From positions 1,694,001 to 1,758,000 of the forward strand of contig NZ_JAEKFH010000003.1 of the NCBI RefSeq assembly GCF_016650695.1: a stretch of DNA of 64,000 nt, in the 5' to 3' direction. Position 1 is the stretch's first letter. Every line of letters starts with the position of its first letter. Position numbers and translations under genes: made by a program. Positions 25,480 to 33,783 of this stretch are shown one piece after another. The stretch comes from Pseudomonas sp. TH41. GTDB lineage: Bacteria > Pseudomonadota > Gammaproteobacteria > Pseudomonadales > Pseudomonadaceae. Under the pieces are notes generated by a model. That model had not been told where the DNA came from and ran no database searches. It worked only from the letters and a program-made list of their open reading frames with translations.

Positions 25480-25748
25480 CAGCCCAACTCCCGGCCAACG
25501 GGGTCGCCTTCACGTGCAGATGCAGTCTGCGCGTTCAGTTCAACCATCGCATCGGATCCTTCCAGTAACTGCGCAAGGCTGTAGCGTTTGTGAGAAACGG
25601 GCAGAACGGGCCGGGCTATCAACTCGCCATCGACCACATTCAGTTCTAACTGTGCCCCCACTTCCAAATGAAGGAGCTTGAGCAAGGTAGGCGGGAGAGT
25701 AATCACCGCAGCCCCCCCTTGACGGCGGATTTTGGAAGTCACGGACAT
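25479..25748 (-). CDS. MazE/AbrB-type antitoxin
   Basis: An 89-residue protein with a swapped-hairpin AbrB DNA-binding domain (SVTSKIRRQGGAAVITLPPT, then LKLLHLEVGAQLELNVVDGE) and an acidic toxin-binding tail (LAQLLEGSDAMVELN). It should neutralise the downstream MazF-like toxin and repress the pair. The frame is open to 25925, but the ATG at 25748 begins the AbrB domain, and the upstream part is unlike any antitoxin. Confidence 0.9.
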   Translation of the reverse strand: MSVTSKIRRQGGAAVITLPPTLLKLLHLEVGAQLELNVVDGELIARPVLPVSHKRYSLAQLLEGSDAMVELNAQTASAREGDPVGRELG

Positions 25749-26017
25749 GGGATAACTCCTATCCGACAATTGATGGATATCGACTTCTCGACAAGTGCAA
25801 CAAAAGTAGCACGCAACTGAAAGCAAAAGCGAATGCCTCATAAAAATTGAAAGAGGTTGAAGTTGAATCCAGCGTAGCCATAGGCGCCGGATCGAACGCC
25901 TGAAAAATGTGTGCGTTTGCGACAACCGTCACCCAGCATTGGCCTTCTAATACTTGATAAAGACCTGTTTCGACTCCAGATCAGTGCCATAGACAGCCCT
26001 TCAATCAGAGCCCGATC

Positions 26018-26452
26018 ATGACTGAACCTCTACTCATCCCCTGCCCCCACTGCAACGGCCTCAACCGCATCCCCGCCGAGCGTCTCAACGACCATCCGAA
26101 ATGCGGTCGCTGCAAGGCCGAGGTCTTGCTGAACAAACCGTTCGAATTGAAGCAGGGCGATTACGCCAGTCAGATCAAGGGCGATTTGCCGTTGCTGGTG
26201 GACGTGTGGGCCGAGTGGTGTGGGCCGTGCAAATCGTTTGCACCTGTGTTTGAGCAGGCAGCAGGGCAGTTGGCGGGCAAGTGCCGGTTGGCCAAGCTGG
26301 ACAGCGAGGCGAACCAGCAGTTATCGGCGCAACTGGGAATTCGCTCGATTCCGAGTCTGATTCTGTTCAAGAACGGCCGGGAAGTGGCACGCCAGAGCGG
26401 GGCCTTCCCGTTGCCGCAGTTGATGAGCTGGTTGCGCAGTCAGGGGATTTGA
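26018..26452 (+). CDS. trxC: Thioredoxin 2 (TrxC)
   Basis: A 144-residue thioredoxin with an N-terminal zinc module, CPHC at residues 9-12 and CGRC near 29-32, followed by a thioredoxin fold with active site WAEWCGPCKSFAPVFEQAA. This two-part layout is specific to Trx2. It reduces disulfides in the cytosol and is often induced by peroxide. A 268-bp non-coding stretch precedes it (25749-26017), in which I see no clear operator. Confidence 0.94.
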   Translation: MTEPLLIPCPHCNGLNRIPAERLNDHPKCGRCKAEVLLNKPFELKQGDYASQIKGDLPLLVDVWAEWCGPCKSFAPVFEQAAGQLAGKCRLAKLDSEANQQLSAQLGIRSIPSLILFKNGREVARQSGAFPLPQLMSWLRSQGI

Positions 26453-26459
26453 ATCTGCC

Positions 26460-26559
26460 TGTAGGAGCGAGCTTGCTCGCGAAGGGCCCGAGAGCAATGC
26501 GTTTATTCAGCAAGAACGCGTTATCGTTAACGTCCTTCGCGAGCAAGCTCGCTCCTACA
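26460..26559. repeat. REP doublet
   Basis: TGTAGGAGCGAGCTTGCTCG and its reverse complement, with the inner ends CGAAGGGC / TCCTTCGC also partly paired. Lies between convergent trxC and the ParA gene. Confidence 0.93.
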
Positions 26560-26582
26560 ATGAATCAGGGTGTCTGCCGGCT

Positions 26583-27353
26583 TCAGGCGTTTTCGAGAAG
26601 TTTGTGCAACTCGACGAATTGCTGAGTCAGCTTATGCCGCGGGTCCAGATGGATCAGCGGCGTGTTGGCCTGGTGGGACTCACGCATCCGCACTGAGCTG
26701 CCCAAATACACCGACAGCACCGGCAGACCTTCAGCGATCAGTTCGTCGAGGATTTGCTGGGGCAGGCTGGCGCGGATCTGGAACTGGTTGACGACGATGC
26801 CTTCAACTTCCAGCCCCTCGTTATGGTCTTCCTTTAATTCTTCGATTTCCGCCAGCAGGCCGTAAAGCGCCTGGCGGGAAAAACTGTCGCAATCAAAAGG
26901 AATCAGGACACGATCGGCAGCAATTAACGCCGATACTGCGTAGAAATTCAACGCTGGCGGGGTGTCGAGGTAGATTCGGTCGTAGTCTTCGGCCAACTCA
27001 TCGAGCAGTTTGCGCAGCTTGTTGATCTTGTGTTTAGCCTCAAGCTTGGGCTGCAAATCGGCCAGCTCGGCGGTCGCCGTAATCACGTGGAGGTTGTCGA
27101 ACGGGGTTTCGTAGATATCGACCTGGTTTTTTTTGGAGAACGGCCCGGAAGACAGCGTTTGCTTGAAGAAATCGGCAATGCCCATCGGAATGTCATCACC
27201 GGTCAAACCTGTCAGGTACTGAGTGGAGTTGGCCTGGGCATCGAGATCCACCAACAGGGTGCGATAACCCTCGCTGGCGCTAACCGCCGCCAGATTGCAG
27301 GCAATGCTGGATTTGCCTACACCACCTTTTTGATTGAACACCACGCGCCGCAT
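26583..27353 (-). CDS. Orphan ParA-family ATPase
   Basis: A 256-residue ParA/MinD-type ATPase with the deviant Walker A motif KGGVGKSS at residues 9-16, switch region [12 protein letters not shown] and [11 protein letters not shown]. ParA proteins position DNA or protein cargo. There is no parB or parS-like site nearby and the gene stands alone, so it is not the chromosomal parAB pair. The start at 27353 has GGAGG nine bases upstream; the longer frame from 27374 lacks a site. Confidence 0.9.
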   Translation of the reverse strand: MRRVVFNQKGGVGKSSIACNLAAVSASEGYRTLLVDLDAQANSTQYLTGLTGDDIPMGIADFFKQTLSSGPFSKKNQVDIYETPFDNLHVITATAELADLQPKLEAKHKINKLRKLLDELAEDYDRIYLDTPPALNFYAVSALIAADRVLIPFDCDSFSRQALYGLLAEIEELKEDHNEGLEVEGIVVNQFQIRASLPQQILDELIAEGLPVLSVYLGSSVRMRESHQANTPLIHLDPRHKLTQQFVELHKLLENA

Positions 27354-27708
27354 GTCAAAACCTCCGTGTATCAAAGAATGACCGAGTGTAGTAGTCCACC
27401 GCCTCGCTTAGCTACCTCGACGGCACAGGGACTACACAGTCAGTCGCTGTCTCGGGATTAAAAAACCGAAAACTCATGGATTGATCGCTGACAGAGCCGA
27501 CAGACAGGTCGATTACAATGTGGATAATGGCAGTCGACAGCTGCAGCCGAACCAACCGGTACATTTTGCTTGAGCAAAATGTAACCAGCATTTGCTACAG
27601 GTCCGCCGCACCGGGATAATGCGCGCCACTCGGCGTTTAGCGCCTCGTACGGTCTGTCGCTATCTTTGTGACTCACCGCGTCAAGAAAGCCCCGCAGGGG
27701 CGGGATGA
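27354..27708. other. Intergenic region and presumed promoter of the aryl polyene operon
   Basis: A 355-bp gap between the divergent ParA gene and the first aryl polyene gene. It contains the palindrome at 27560-27583; a GC-rich stretch (CAAGAAAGCCCCGCAGGGGC) lies just before the first start codon. Short frames across the gap resemble nothing known. Confidence 0.6.
27560..27583. promoter_or_regulatory. 24-bp palindrome upstream of the aryl polyene operon, candidate operator
   Basis: The arms TACATTTTGCT and AGCAAAATGTA are perfect reverse complements around a 2-base centre. The site lies 126 bp before the first start of an 18-kb operon and is AT-rich against its surroundings. The regulator is unknown, and no regulator gene lies next to it. 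Confidence 0.55.
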
Positions 27709-28434
27709 ATGTCTGTGATCAACTTCAACATCGCCCAATGGCGCGCGTGGGCCCCGGGGCTCGAAAGCGTGGACGATTGGCAGGCCTGGAGTCGACAACC
27801 GGTCGCGCTTGCGAGCAGCGATGCAGCGCCGGACGTCTCGTTTCTGCCGGCCATGCAGCGTCGGCGACTCAGCCGTCTGGCGCGGATGGCGTTCAGTGTT
27901 GGCTGGCCATTGGCCGAGGGTCGCCAAGACCTACCGTTGGTCTTTATTTCCCGCCATGGCGAGACACCGCGCACCTTCGACATTCTCAGCGATCTGGCCG
28001 TCGATCAGCCGTTATCGCCGACTCAGTTCAGCCTGTCGGTGCACAATGCGATTATTGGCCTGTGGTCGATAATGCGTGGTGAAACCAGCGAAATGACGGC
28101 CCTCGCCGCCGCTGGGGATGGCCTCGAACAGGGCATGCTAGAGGCCGCGGCGTTACTTGAGGAAGGCGCGCCTGCGGTGCTGCTGGTGGTCACCGAAGAA
28201 CAGCCGCCCGAGGCCTATTCGGCCTGGATTGACGATGTGCCGTTCCCTTACGCGGTCGGCCTCCTGCTGACTCCCGGTAATGACTGGCAATTGTCCCTGA
28301 ACAGCGCCCCGAATGAGTTGTCCAAAACCCACTGGCCCCATGCCCTGAACCTATTGCGTACCCTGCTGGACCAGAAGACCACCTGCCAACATGCCTGGAA
28401 AAATCGTGTATGGACCTGGCAACGCAACCTGTAA
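27709..28434 (+). CDS. apeC: Ketosynthase-like protein without active-site Cys (ApeC-type, chain length factor role)
   Basis: A 241-residue protein corresponding to the N-terminal half of a beta-ketoacyl synthase (PF13723-like). It has the SLSVHNAIIG segment of ketosynthases but no catalytic Cys and no C-terminal half with the two His residues. In the E. coli aryl polyene system ApeC is reported to pair with the ketosynthase ApeO as a chain-length factor, and size and position match. It opens the operon; the next gene overlaps its end by 25 bp. Confidence 0.8.
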   Translation: MSVINFNIAQWRAWAPGLESVDDWQAWSRQPVALASSDAAPDVSFLPAMQRRRLSRLARMAFSVGWPLAEGRQDLPLVFISRHGETPRTFDILSDLAVDQPLSPTQFSLSVHNAIIGLWSIMRGETSEMTALAAAGDGLEQGMLEAAALLEEGAPAVLLVVTEEQPPEAYSAWIDDVPFPYAVGLLLTPGNDWQLSLNSAPNELSKTHWPHALNLLRTLLDQKTTCQHAWKNRVWTWQRNL

Positions 28435-29219
28435 CCGAAAAGAACCGCGACGCCTACTACTGGCGCCTGCTGGCAACCGCTGCAAGCTTTACCCTGTTCG
28501 GGTTAGGCGGGCTGTGCCTGCGCCTGGTGTTTTTCCCGCTGTTGAGCTGCCTGCCAGGCGATGCCCAGACGCATCGGCAGCGAGCGCGACATACGGTTGC
28601 TCGCCTGTTCTGGTTTTTTGTCCGGTTCATGGCGCGTACCGGGGTGCTGACCTACGACATTCAGGGCGCGGAAAACCTCGGCCGACCGGGTCAGATCATC
28701 GTTGCCAATCACCCGTCGCTGATTGATGTGGTTTTCCTGATCGGCCTGGTGCGCCATGCCAATTGCGTGGTCAAGCAAAGCCTCTGGAAGAACCCCTTTA
28801 CCCGTGGCCCGCTTCGCCGCACCGAATACATCAGCAACGACGGCAGCATGGACATGCTCGACGACGCGGCCGACGCACTGAAAAGCGGTCAGACCTTGAT
28901 CATCTTTCCCGAAGGGACTCGCACCGTTCCAGGCAAGCCGCCGGCCTTCCATCGGGGGGCCGCGGCGATCGCCCTGCGTGGTGCGAAAATCCTTACCCCA
29001 GTCATCATCAAGGTCAGTCCCACCACGTTGACCAAGGCTGAACCCTGGTATCGGATCCCAAAACGTCGCGTGCACTTCAGTTTCCGTGTCGGGGCCGATA
29101 TAGACCCACAGACCTTCGCCGTGCAAGGCCCTGCGCCTCAGGCCTCGCGCAAGCTCAACGATTATTTGCATCACTACTTTATTAAGGAGCTCGCCGAAGA
29201 TGAGCGAACTGCACCGTGA
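28410..29219 (+). CDS. PlsC-type acyltransferase of the aryl polyene cluster
   Basis: A 269-residue membrane-anchored acyltransferase with a hydrophobic N-terminus (residues 20-50) and the PlsC motifs NHPSLIDVVFL (HX4D-type block) and FPEGTRTVPG. Such enzymes join fatty or polyene acyl chains to glycerol phosphate-like acceptors; here it probably places the polyene or its lipid on the final glycolipid. It overlaps apeC by 25 bp and the first ACP gene by 20 bp. It matches ApeD of E. coli clusters by position; I infer rather than see that role. Confidence 0.88.
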   Translation: MDLATQPVTEKNRDAYYWRLLATAASFTLFGLGGLCLRLVFFPLLSCLPGDAQTHRQRARHTVARLFWFFVRFMARTGVLTYDIQGAENLGRPGQIIVANHPSLIDVVFLIGLVRHANCVVKQSLWKNPFTRGPLRRTEYISNDGSMDMLDDAADALKSGQTLIIFPEGTRTVPGKPPAFHRGAAAIALRGAKILTPVIIKVSPTTLTKAEPWYRIPKRRVHFSFRVGADIDPQTFAVQGPAPQASRKLNDYLHHYFIKELAEDERTAP

Positions 29220-29460
29220 AATTAAACTGCTGATCATCGACGCCCTCGGTCTTGAAGACATCAGCGCCGACGACATCGATGATGACCAGACGCTGTTCGG
29301 CGAAGGCCTGGGCCTGGATTCGGTAGACGCATTGGAACTCGGCCTGGCGATCCAGAAAAAGTACGGCATCAAAATCGACGCCGACGCCAAGGACACCCGT
29401 AATCACTTCAGCAACGTGGCGAGCCTTGCGGCGTTCGTCACTGCAAAACAGGCAGCTTGA
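29200..29460 (+). CDS. apeE: Acyl carrier protein 1 of the aryl polyene assembly line
   Basis: An 86-residue ACP with the phosphopantetheine site GLGLDSVDALEL (Ser at residue 41). It should carry the growing polyene during extension. It is very acidic around helix 2, as carrier proteins are. It overlaps the acyltransferase gene by 20 bp and is followed 9 bp later by a second ACP gene. Confidence 0.92.
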   Translation: MSELHREIKLLIIDALGLEDISADDIDDDQTLFGEGLGLDSVDALELGLAIQKKYGIKIDADAKDTRNHFSNVASLAAFVTAKQAA

Positions 29461-29469
29461 GACCGGACC

Positions 29470-29724
29470 ATGCAAACTCGTGACGACATTTTCAATACCC
29501 TGCGCGATGCTCTGGTGGAACTCTTCGAGCTGAGTCCCGAGCGTGTCAGCCTCGAATCCAACCTGTATCAGGACCTGGAAATCGACAGCATCGACGCGGT
29601 CGACCTGATCGATCACATCAAACGCCAGACCGGCAAAAAAATCGCCGCCGAAGAATTCAAATCGGTGCGTACTGTCAGCGACGTGGTCGAGGCGGTCTAC
29701 CGTCTGGTTCAACCGGCCGCATGA
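29470..29724 (+). CDS. apeF: Acyl carrier protein 2 of the aryl polyene assembly line
   Basis: An 84-residue ACP with the phosphopantetheine site DLEIDSIDAVDLIDH (Ser at residue 38). The two ACPs differ clearly, which fits separate jobs such as starter loading and extension, as reported for ApeE and ApeF. Its stop overlaps the next start by ATGA. Confidence 0.92.
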   Translation: MQTRDDIFNTLRDALVELFELSPERVSLESNLYQDLEIDSIDAVDLIDHIKRQTGKKIAAEEFKSVRTVSDVVEAVYRLVQPAA

Positions 29725-30266
29725 GCCGACTGATCGGCCTTGGCCTGCTGCTGGCGGGCCTGCTGTACCCCTTTGCGGTGTATTTCGGCATGGAACATTT
29801 CGCGCCGTGGCAGTTCGGCTTGCTGCTGGGCAGCCTGTGGCTGGCGCGCGCGCTGACGGGTGTGCGGCGACCAGGGAGCCTGTGGATGGCCGTCATTGCC
29901 ATCGTGTTTTGCCTGTTGCTTGCACTGTTCGACAGCCCGGTCCTGCTGCGCTGGTATCCGGTGCTGATCAGCGGCTTCATGCTGGTGCTGTTCGGGGTGA
30001 GCCTGAAATATGGCCCGCCGATGGTCGAACGCCTGGCCCGTCTGCGAGAACCCCATTTGCCGGCCAAGGCCATTCGCTACACCCGCCAGGTCACGGTGGC
30101 CTGGAGTGTGTTTTTTCTCTGCAACGGTTTGTGCGCCGCCGCCCTGACCCTTTGGGCGCCGCTGAGTTGGTGGATGTTGTACACCGGCCTGATCTCCTAT
30201 GGATTGATCGGCCTGATGTTTGCCATTGAATGGCTCATTCGACAACGGGTACGAGGCCACCCATGA
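29721..30266 (+). CDS. Small membrane protein of the COG4648 type (ApeG position)
   Basis: A 181-residue integral membrane protein with about five hydrophobic segments (for example LGLLLAGLLYPFAVYF and MAVIAIVFCLLLALF) and basic connecting loops. Proteins of this kind occur between the ACPs and the ligase in aryl polyene clusters. Its function is not known to me; a role in anchoring or handing over product at the membrane is only a guess. ATGA overlaps on both sides. Confidence 0.8.
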   Translation: MSRLIGLGLLLAGLLYPFAVYFGMEHFAPWQFGLLLGSLWLARALTGVRRPGSLWMAVIAIVFCLLLALFDSPVLLRWYPVLISGFMLVLFGVSLKYGPPMVERLARLREPHLPAKAIRYTRQVTVAWSVFFLCNGLCAAALTLWAPLSWWMLYTGLISYGLIGLMFAIEWLIRQRVRGHP

Positions 30267-31942
30267 ATTGGATAAAACTTGAGCAATTGTTGCTCAAGGC
30301 TCAACCGGAGCGTGCCGTGACGGCCGAACCGGCGCTGAATCACGCGCAGCTCTGCGAACAGGCCTTGAGCCTGGCTGCCGGGCTGCAAGCCCAAGGTGTG
30401 CGGCGAATTGCCGTGCACCTCGACGATGCCGCCGATCTCGCGATTGCGCTGTTTGGCGCGTGGCGCGCGGGGGTCAGCGTGCTGCTGCCCGCCGATCTGC
30501 AACCCCAGACTCGCCAGCGCTGGTCGAGCGATGTCGACCTGTGGCTGACCGATCAGGCTGACGACGCTCACCTGAGCGATTACCGACATCCGCCACTGGC
30601 CGCCACGGCACTGGATCTGGACCGCTGCTCGCTGAGCCTGTGCACTTCCGGCTCCAGCGGCGAGCCCAAGCGAATCGAGAAAACGTTGCGCCAACTGGCC
30701 AATGAAGTCGAAGCATTGGAGCAGCTTTGGGGGGCCGATCTGGGCCCGGCATGCATGATTGGCAGTGTGGCCACCCAGCACATCTACGGCTTACTGTTTC
30801 GGGTGCTGTGGCCGCTGTGCGCCGGCCGCCCGTTTGTGCGCAAGCAACTGGCCTTCCCGGAAGACTTGCAGCGCGCCAGCCGCGAACACCCGGCGTTTGC
30901 CTGGGTTGCCAGCCCTGCGCTACTGAAGCGCATGGGCGACAACCTCGACTGGCCGGCCTTGAGCGTGGTGCGCCGGGTGTTTTCATCGGGTGGCGCGTTA
31001 CCGGACGACGCGGCACAAAGCTTGCACGAACGGCTGCAACAATGGCCGACGGAAATTCTCGGCAGCTCGGAAACCGGCGGCATTGCCTGGCGTCAGGGCC
31101 ACGACCTCTGGCAGCCCTTTGCGGGTGTCGAATTGAGCCAGGACAGCGACGGCGCACTGCTCATCGCCTCGCCGTACTTGCCGCCGGGCCATGTGGAACA
31201 CACCGCCGACGCTGCGCGGATAGCCGGAGATGGTCGCTTCGAACTGCTCGGACGACTGGACCGAATCGTCAAACTGGAAGAGAAACGTATTTCATTGCCG
31301 ATGCTGGAAAAGGCGTTGATGGACCACGACTGGGTCGCTGAAGCGCGCCTCGGGGTGGTTCAGGAAAACCGCGCTTCACTGGGGGCGCTGCTGGTGCTGA
31401 GCGAGGCGGGTTTGCATGCCTTGCGCAATCTGGGTCGACGCACCCTCACGCAAGAGTTGCGTCAACATCTGAGCCAGCATTGCGAAACCCTGGCGCTGCC
31501 ACGACGCTGGCGCCTGCTGCGGCAACTGCCACTGACGCCTCAGGGCAAGTTGCCCCAGGCCGATGTTGATGCGCTGCTGTTGGCGCCTCGCCCCAAGGCA
31601 CCGCAAGTGCTGGAACAAGTCGAAGTCGACGGCGAGTGGAGCCTGCAACTGGCGGTACCGCCAGACCTCGCCTACTTCAGCGGCCACTTCCCTAAGGCGC
31701 CGGTATTACCCGGCGTGGTACAGGTGGAATGGGCGCTGAGCCTCGGCCTGCAATTGATGGACGTCCCAAAGAAATTCGCCGGCATGGAAGTGCTGAAATT
31801 CCAGCAATTGGTGCGCCCGGGCGATGAAATCCAGTTGCACCTGCGCTTCGACCCGGTACGCAGCAAGTTGTATTTCACCTATCGCAATGAAACCGCCACC
31901 TGCTCCAGTGGGCGGATTTTGCTGGAGGTGGCCTGTGGGTAA
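30263..31942 (+). CDS. Acyl-ACP ligase fused to a hot-dog dehydratase (ApeH-ApeI fusion)
   Basis: A 559-residue two-domain protein. Residues 1-450 are an AMP-forming ligase with the [14 protein letters not shown] phosphate loop near 132 and the core [18 protein letters not shown] near 335. Residues 455-559 are a FabZ/FabA-like hot-dog domain with [20 protein letters not shown], holding the catalytic His and Glu. The ligase should load the aryl starter on an ACP; the dehydratase should remove water from 3-hydroxyacyl-ACP. In E. coli these are reported as separate ApeH and ApeI. The frame is continuous, with no sign of error at the joint. The start overlaps the previous stop (ATGA). Confidence 0.9.
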   Translation: MNWIKLEQLLLKAQPERAVTAEPALNHAQLCEQALSLAAGLQAQGVRRIAVHLDDAADLAIALFGAWRAGVSVLLPADLQPQTRQRWSSDVDLWLTDQADDAHLSDYRHPPLAATALDLDRCSLSLCTSGSSGEPKRIEKTLRQLANEVEALEQLWGADLGPACMIGSVATQHIYGLLFRVLWPLCAGRPFVRKQLAFPEDLQRASREHPAFAWVASPALLKRMGDNLDWPALSVVRRVFSSGGALPDDAAQSLHERLQQWPTEILGSSETGGIAWRQGHDLWQPFAGVELSQDSDGALLIASPYLPPGHVEHTADAARIAGDGRFELLGRLDRIVKLEEKRISLPMLEKALMDHDWVAEARLGVVQENRASLGALLVLSEAGLHALRNLGRRTLTQELRQHLSQHCETLALPRRWRLLRQLPLTPQGKLPQADVDALLLAPRPKAPQVLEQVEVDGEWSLQLAVPPDLAYFSGHFPKAPVLPGVVQVEWALSLGLQLMDVPKKFAGMEVLKFQQLVRPGDEIQLHLRFDPVRSKLYFTYRNETATCSSGRILLEVACG

Positions 31943-31954
31943 GTTGAGATCTCC

Positions 31955-32085
31955 TGTAGCAGCTGCCGAAGGCTGCGTCCGAGCGCGAAGCGGTCGTCAT
32001 CCGGTAGTGGAGGACTTTCAGAATAACCGGGCTGTTCCAGATGCGAGCGCTTCGCGCTCGGACGCAGCCTTCGGCAGCTGCTACA
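31955..32085. repeat. Long inverted repeat of the TGTAGCAGCTGCCGAAGGC type inside the operon
   Basis: TGTAGCAGCTGCCGAAGGCT and its reverse complement, continued by GCGTCCGAGCGCGAAGCG, face each other over about 60 bp. It fills nearly the whole 160-bp gap between the ligase and glycosyltransferase genes, the largest gap in the operon. Confidence 0.9.
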
Positions 32086-32104
32086 AGGGCGAGGTGTGAG
32101 CCAT

Positions 32105-32839
32105 ATGCATAACCCCTGCGCCGTAATCCCTGTCTACAACCACGAAACCGCAATCACCACCGTGGTCGATGCGCTGATTGCGAATGGCCTGCCGTGCATT
32201 CTGGTGGACGATGCCAGCAGCCCGGCCTGCGCAAAAGTGCTCGACCACCTGGCCCAGCGTGAAATGGTCAACTTGATCCGGCTCACCGCCAACCAGGGCA
32301 AGGGCAGCGCGGTCATGACCGGTTTTCGCGAAGCTTCGCGCCTGGGCTTCAGCCATGCCTTGCAGGTGGACGCCGACGGCCAGCACGACCTGCATGACGT
32401 TGCGACCTTCATTGAACTGTCACGCACCCATCCGCGAGCAGTGATTTGCGGCTATCCGCAATACGACGCCAGTGTGCCGAAAGGTCGTTTGTACGCCCGC
32501 TACCTGACGCACGTCATGGTCTGGATCAACACGCTTTCATTGCAGATTCGCGATTCCATGTGCGGCTTCCGCATCTATCCATTGCCGCCGACCCTGGCGC
32601 TGATTGACTCGGCCAGGATCGGTAAGCGCATGGACTTCGACTCGGACATTCTGGTGCGGCTGGCCTGGCGCAACCTGCCGATGCAGTGGCTGCCCGTCAA
32701 GGTCCACTACCCACTGGATGGCGTTTCACATTTCCGGATGTTCCACGACAACGTACTGATTTCGAGCATGCACACCCGGTTGTTCTTCGGCATGTTGCTA
32801 AGGGCCCCAGTGATTCTCTGGCGGCGGTGGCGAGCATGA
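32105..32839 (+). CDS. Family 2 glycosyltransferase of the aryl polyene cluster
   Basis: A 244-residue GT2 enzyme (GT-A fold): CAVIPVYNHETAI start, ILVDDASSP, the DXD site QVDADGQHD near residue 92, and a SMCGFRIYP acceptor block. A hydrophobic C-terminus (LFFGMLLRAPVILW) may bind the membrane. It probably adds a sugar or sugar phosphate to the lipid on which the polyene is mounted. ATG at 32105 follows GAGGTG; an in-frame GTG at 32096 is possible. In E. coli this activity is fused to the following acyltransferase (ApeJ); here they are two genes with an ATGA overlap. Confidence 0.88.
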   Translation: MHNPCAVIPVYNHETAITTVVDALIANGLPCILVDDASSPACAKVLDHLAQREMVNLIRLTANQGKGSAVMTGFREASRLGFSHALQVDADGQHDLHDVATFIELSRTHPRAVICGYPQYDASVPKGRLYARYLTHVMVWINTLSLQIRDSMCGFRIYPLPPTLALIDSARIGKRMDFDSDILVRLAWRNLPMQWLPVKVHYPLDGVSHFRMFHDNVLISSMHTRLFFGMLLRAPVILWRRWRA

Positions 32840-33783
32840 GCATCAACGCCGACAAAGAACACTGGGCCGACCGTCAGGAGCGCGGCAGTTTCTGGCTGAT
32901 GAAGCTCACTGCATTCGGCGCCAAAGTGCTCGGCCGCAGGCTGTTGAGCCCGCTGTTGTACGGCATCGTCCTGTACTTTTTCCTGTTCGGTCGTAGCGCT
33001 CGCCACAGCGCCTGGCAATACCAGCAGCGCCTCGCCGACTGGAGCGGGCGCAGCGACTTGCGCCCGACCCATTGGCGGGTGTTCGGTCAGTTCATGGCCT
33101 TTGCCGACTCCATGCTCGACAAGCTCGACGTGTGGAACGGCAAGTTGAGCATCGAGCAGATCGAAATCATCGACCCGGCGTTACTGCGCAATCAGCTGCG
33201 TGGCACGCGAGGGCAGATGCTGGTGGGCGCGCACTTGGGCAATCTCGAAGTCTGCCGCGCGCTGGCCGAGATCGGCGAAAAGGTGACAATGAATGTGCTG
33301 GTGCACACCAAGCACGCCGAGCAGTTCAACCGCTTGCTGGGCGAGGCCGGGGCGACCAATCTGCGGCTGATTCAGGTCAGTGAGCTGGACCCGCTGATCA
33401 TGCTGCAACTGCATGAGCGCCTGGAGCGCGGCGAGTGGCTGGCGATTGCCGGTGACCGCGTACCGCTGCATGGCGGGCGCAGCGTGACCGTGGACTTCCT
33501 CGGCCATCAAGCCGCGTTCCCACAGGGGCCATGGCTGCTGGCCGGTTTGCTGAAGTGCAAGGTCAATCTGCTGCTGTGCCTGAAGAAGCCGACAGGCGAT
33601 TATCGACTGACCCTCGAGCCGTTCACCGAGGCCGTGGTGTGGAAGCGCAGTGACCGCGAGCAGGTCATTCATCAGTGGGCTTCGCGCTACGCCGAACGCT
33701 TGGGTCACTATTGCCTCGAAGCACCTCAACAATGGTTCAACTTTTACCCTTTCTGGAAGACCGATGACGACGCCAACGCTTGA
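32836..33783 (+). CDS. LpxL/HtrB-type lysophospholipid acyltransferase of the aryl polyene cluster
   Basis: A 315-residue acyltransferase of the lipid A late acyltransferase family with an N-terminal membrane segment (LLYGIVLYFFLFG) and conserved GAHLGNLEVCRAL (His of the catalytic block) and LAIAGDRVPLHGGR. It is likely to transfer an acyl or polyene chain to the glycolipid acceptor. It overlaps the glycosyltransferase by 4 bp and the ammonia-lyase gene by 20 bp. A longer frame to 32686 lies within the preceding gene and is rejected. Confidence 0.88.
   Translation: MSINADKEHWADRQERGSFWLMKLTAFGAKVLGRRLLSPLLYGIVLYFFLFGRSARHSAWQYQQRLADWSGRSDLRPTHWRVFGQFMAFADSMLDKLDVWNGKLSIEQIEIIDPALLRNQLRGTRGQMLVGAHLGNLEVCRALAEIGEKVTMNVLVHTKHAEQFNRLLGEAGATNLRLIQVSELDPLIMLQLHERLERGEWLAIAGDRVPLHGGRSVTVDFLGHQAAFPQGPWLLAGLLKCKVNLLLCLKKPTGDYRLTLEPFTEAVVWKRSDREQVIHQWASRYAERLGHYCLEAPQQWFNFYPFWKTDDDANA

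Noticed and set aside
26281..26625. Small frames containing VGASLLAK or FASKLAPT peptides
   Set aside because: These peptides are translations of REP arms and recur at every REP pair; they are not evidence of genes except where the frame joins a real one (35723, 41863).
27458..27676. 72-residue minus-strand frame before the aryl polyene operon
   Set aside because: No ribosome binding site or family likeness; it covers the palindrome and the probable promoter.
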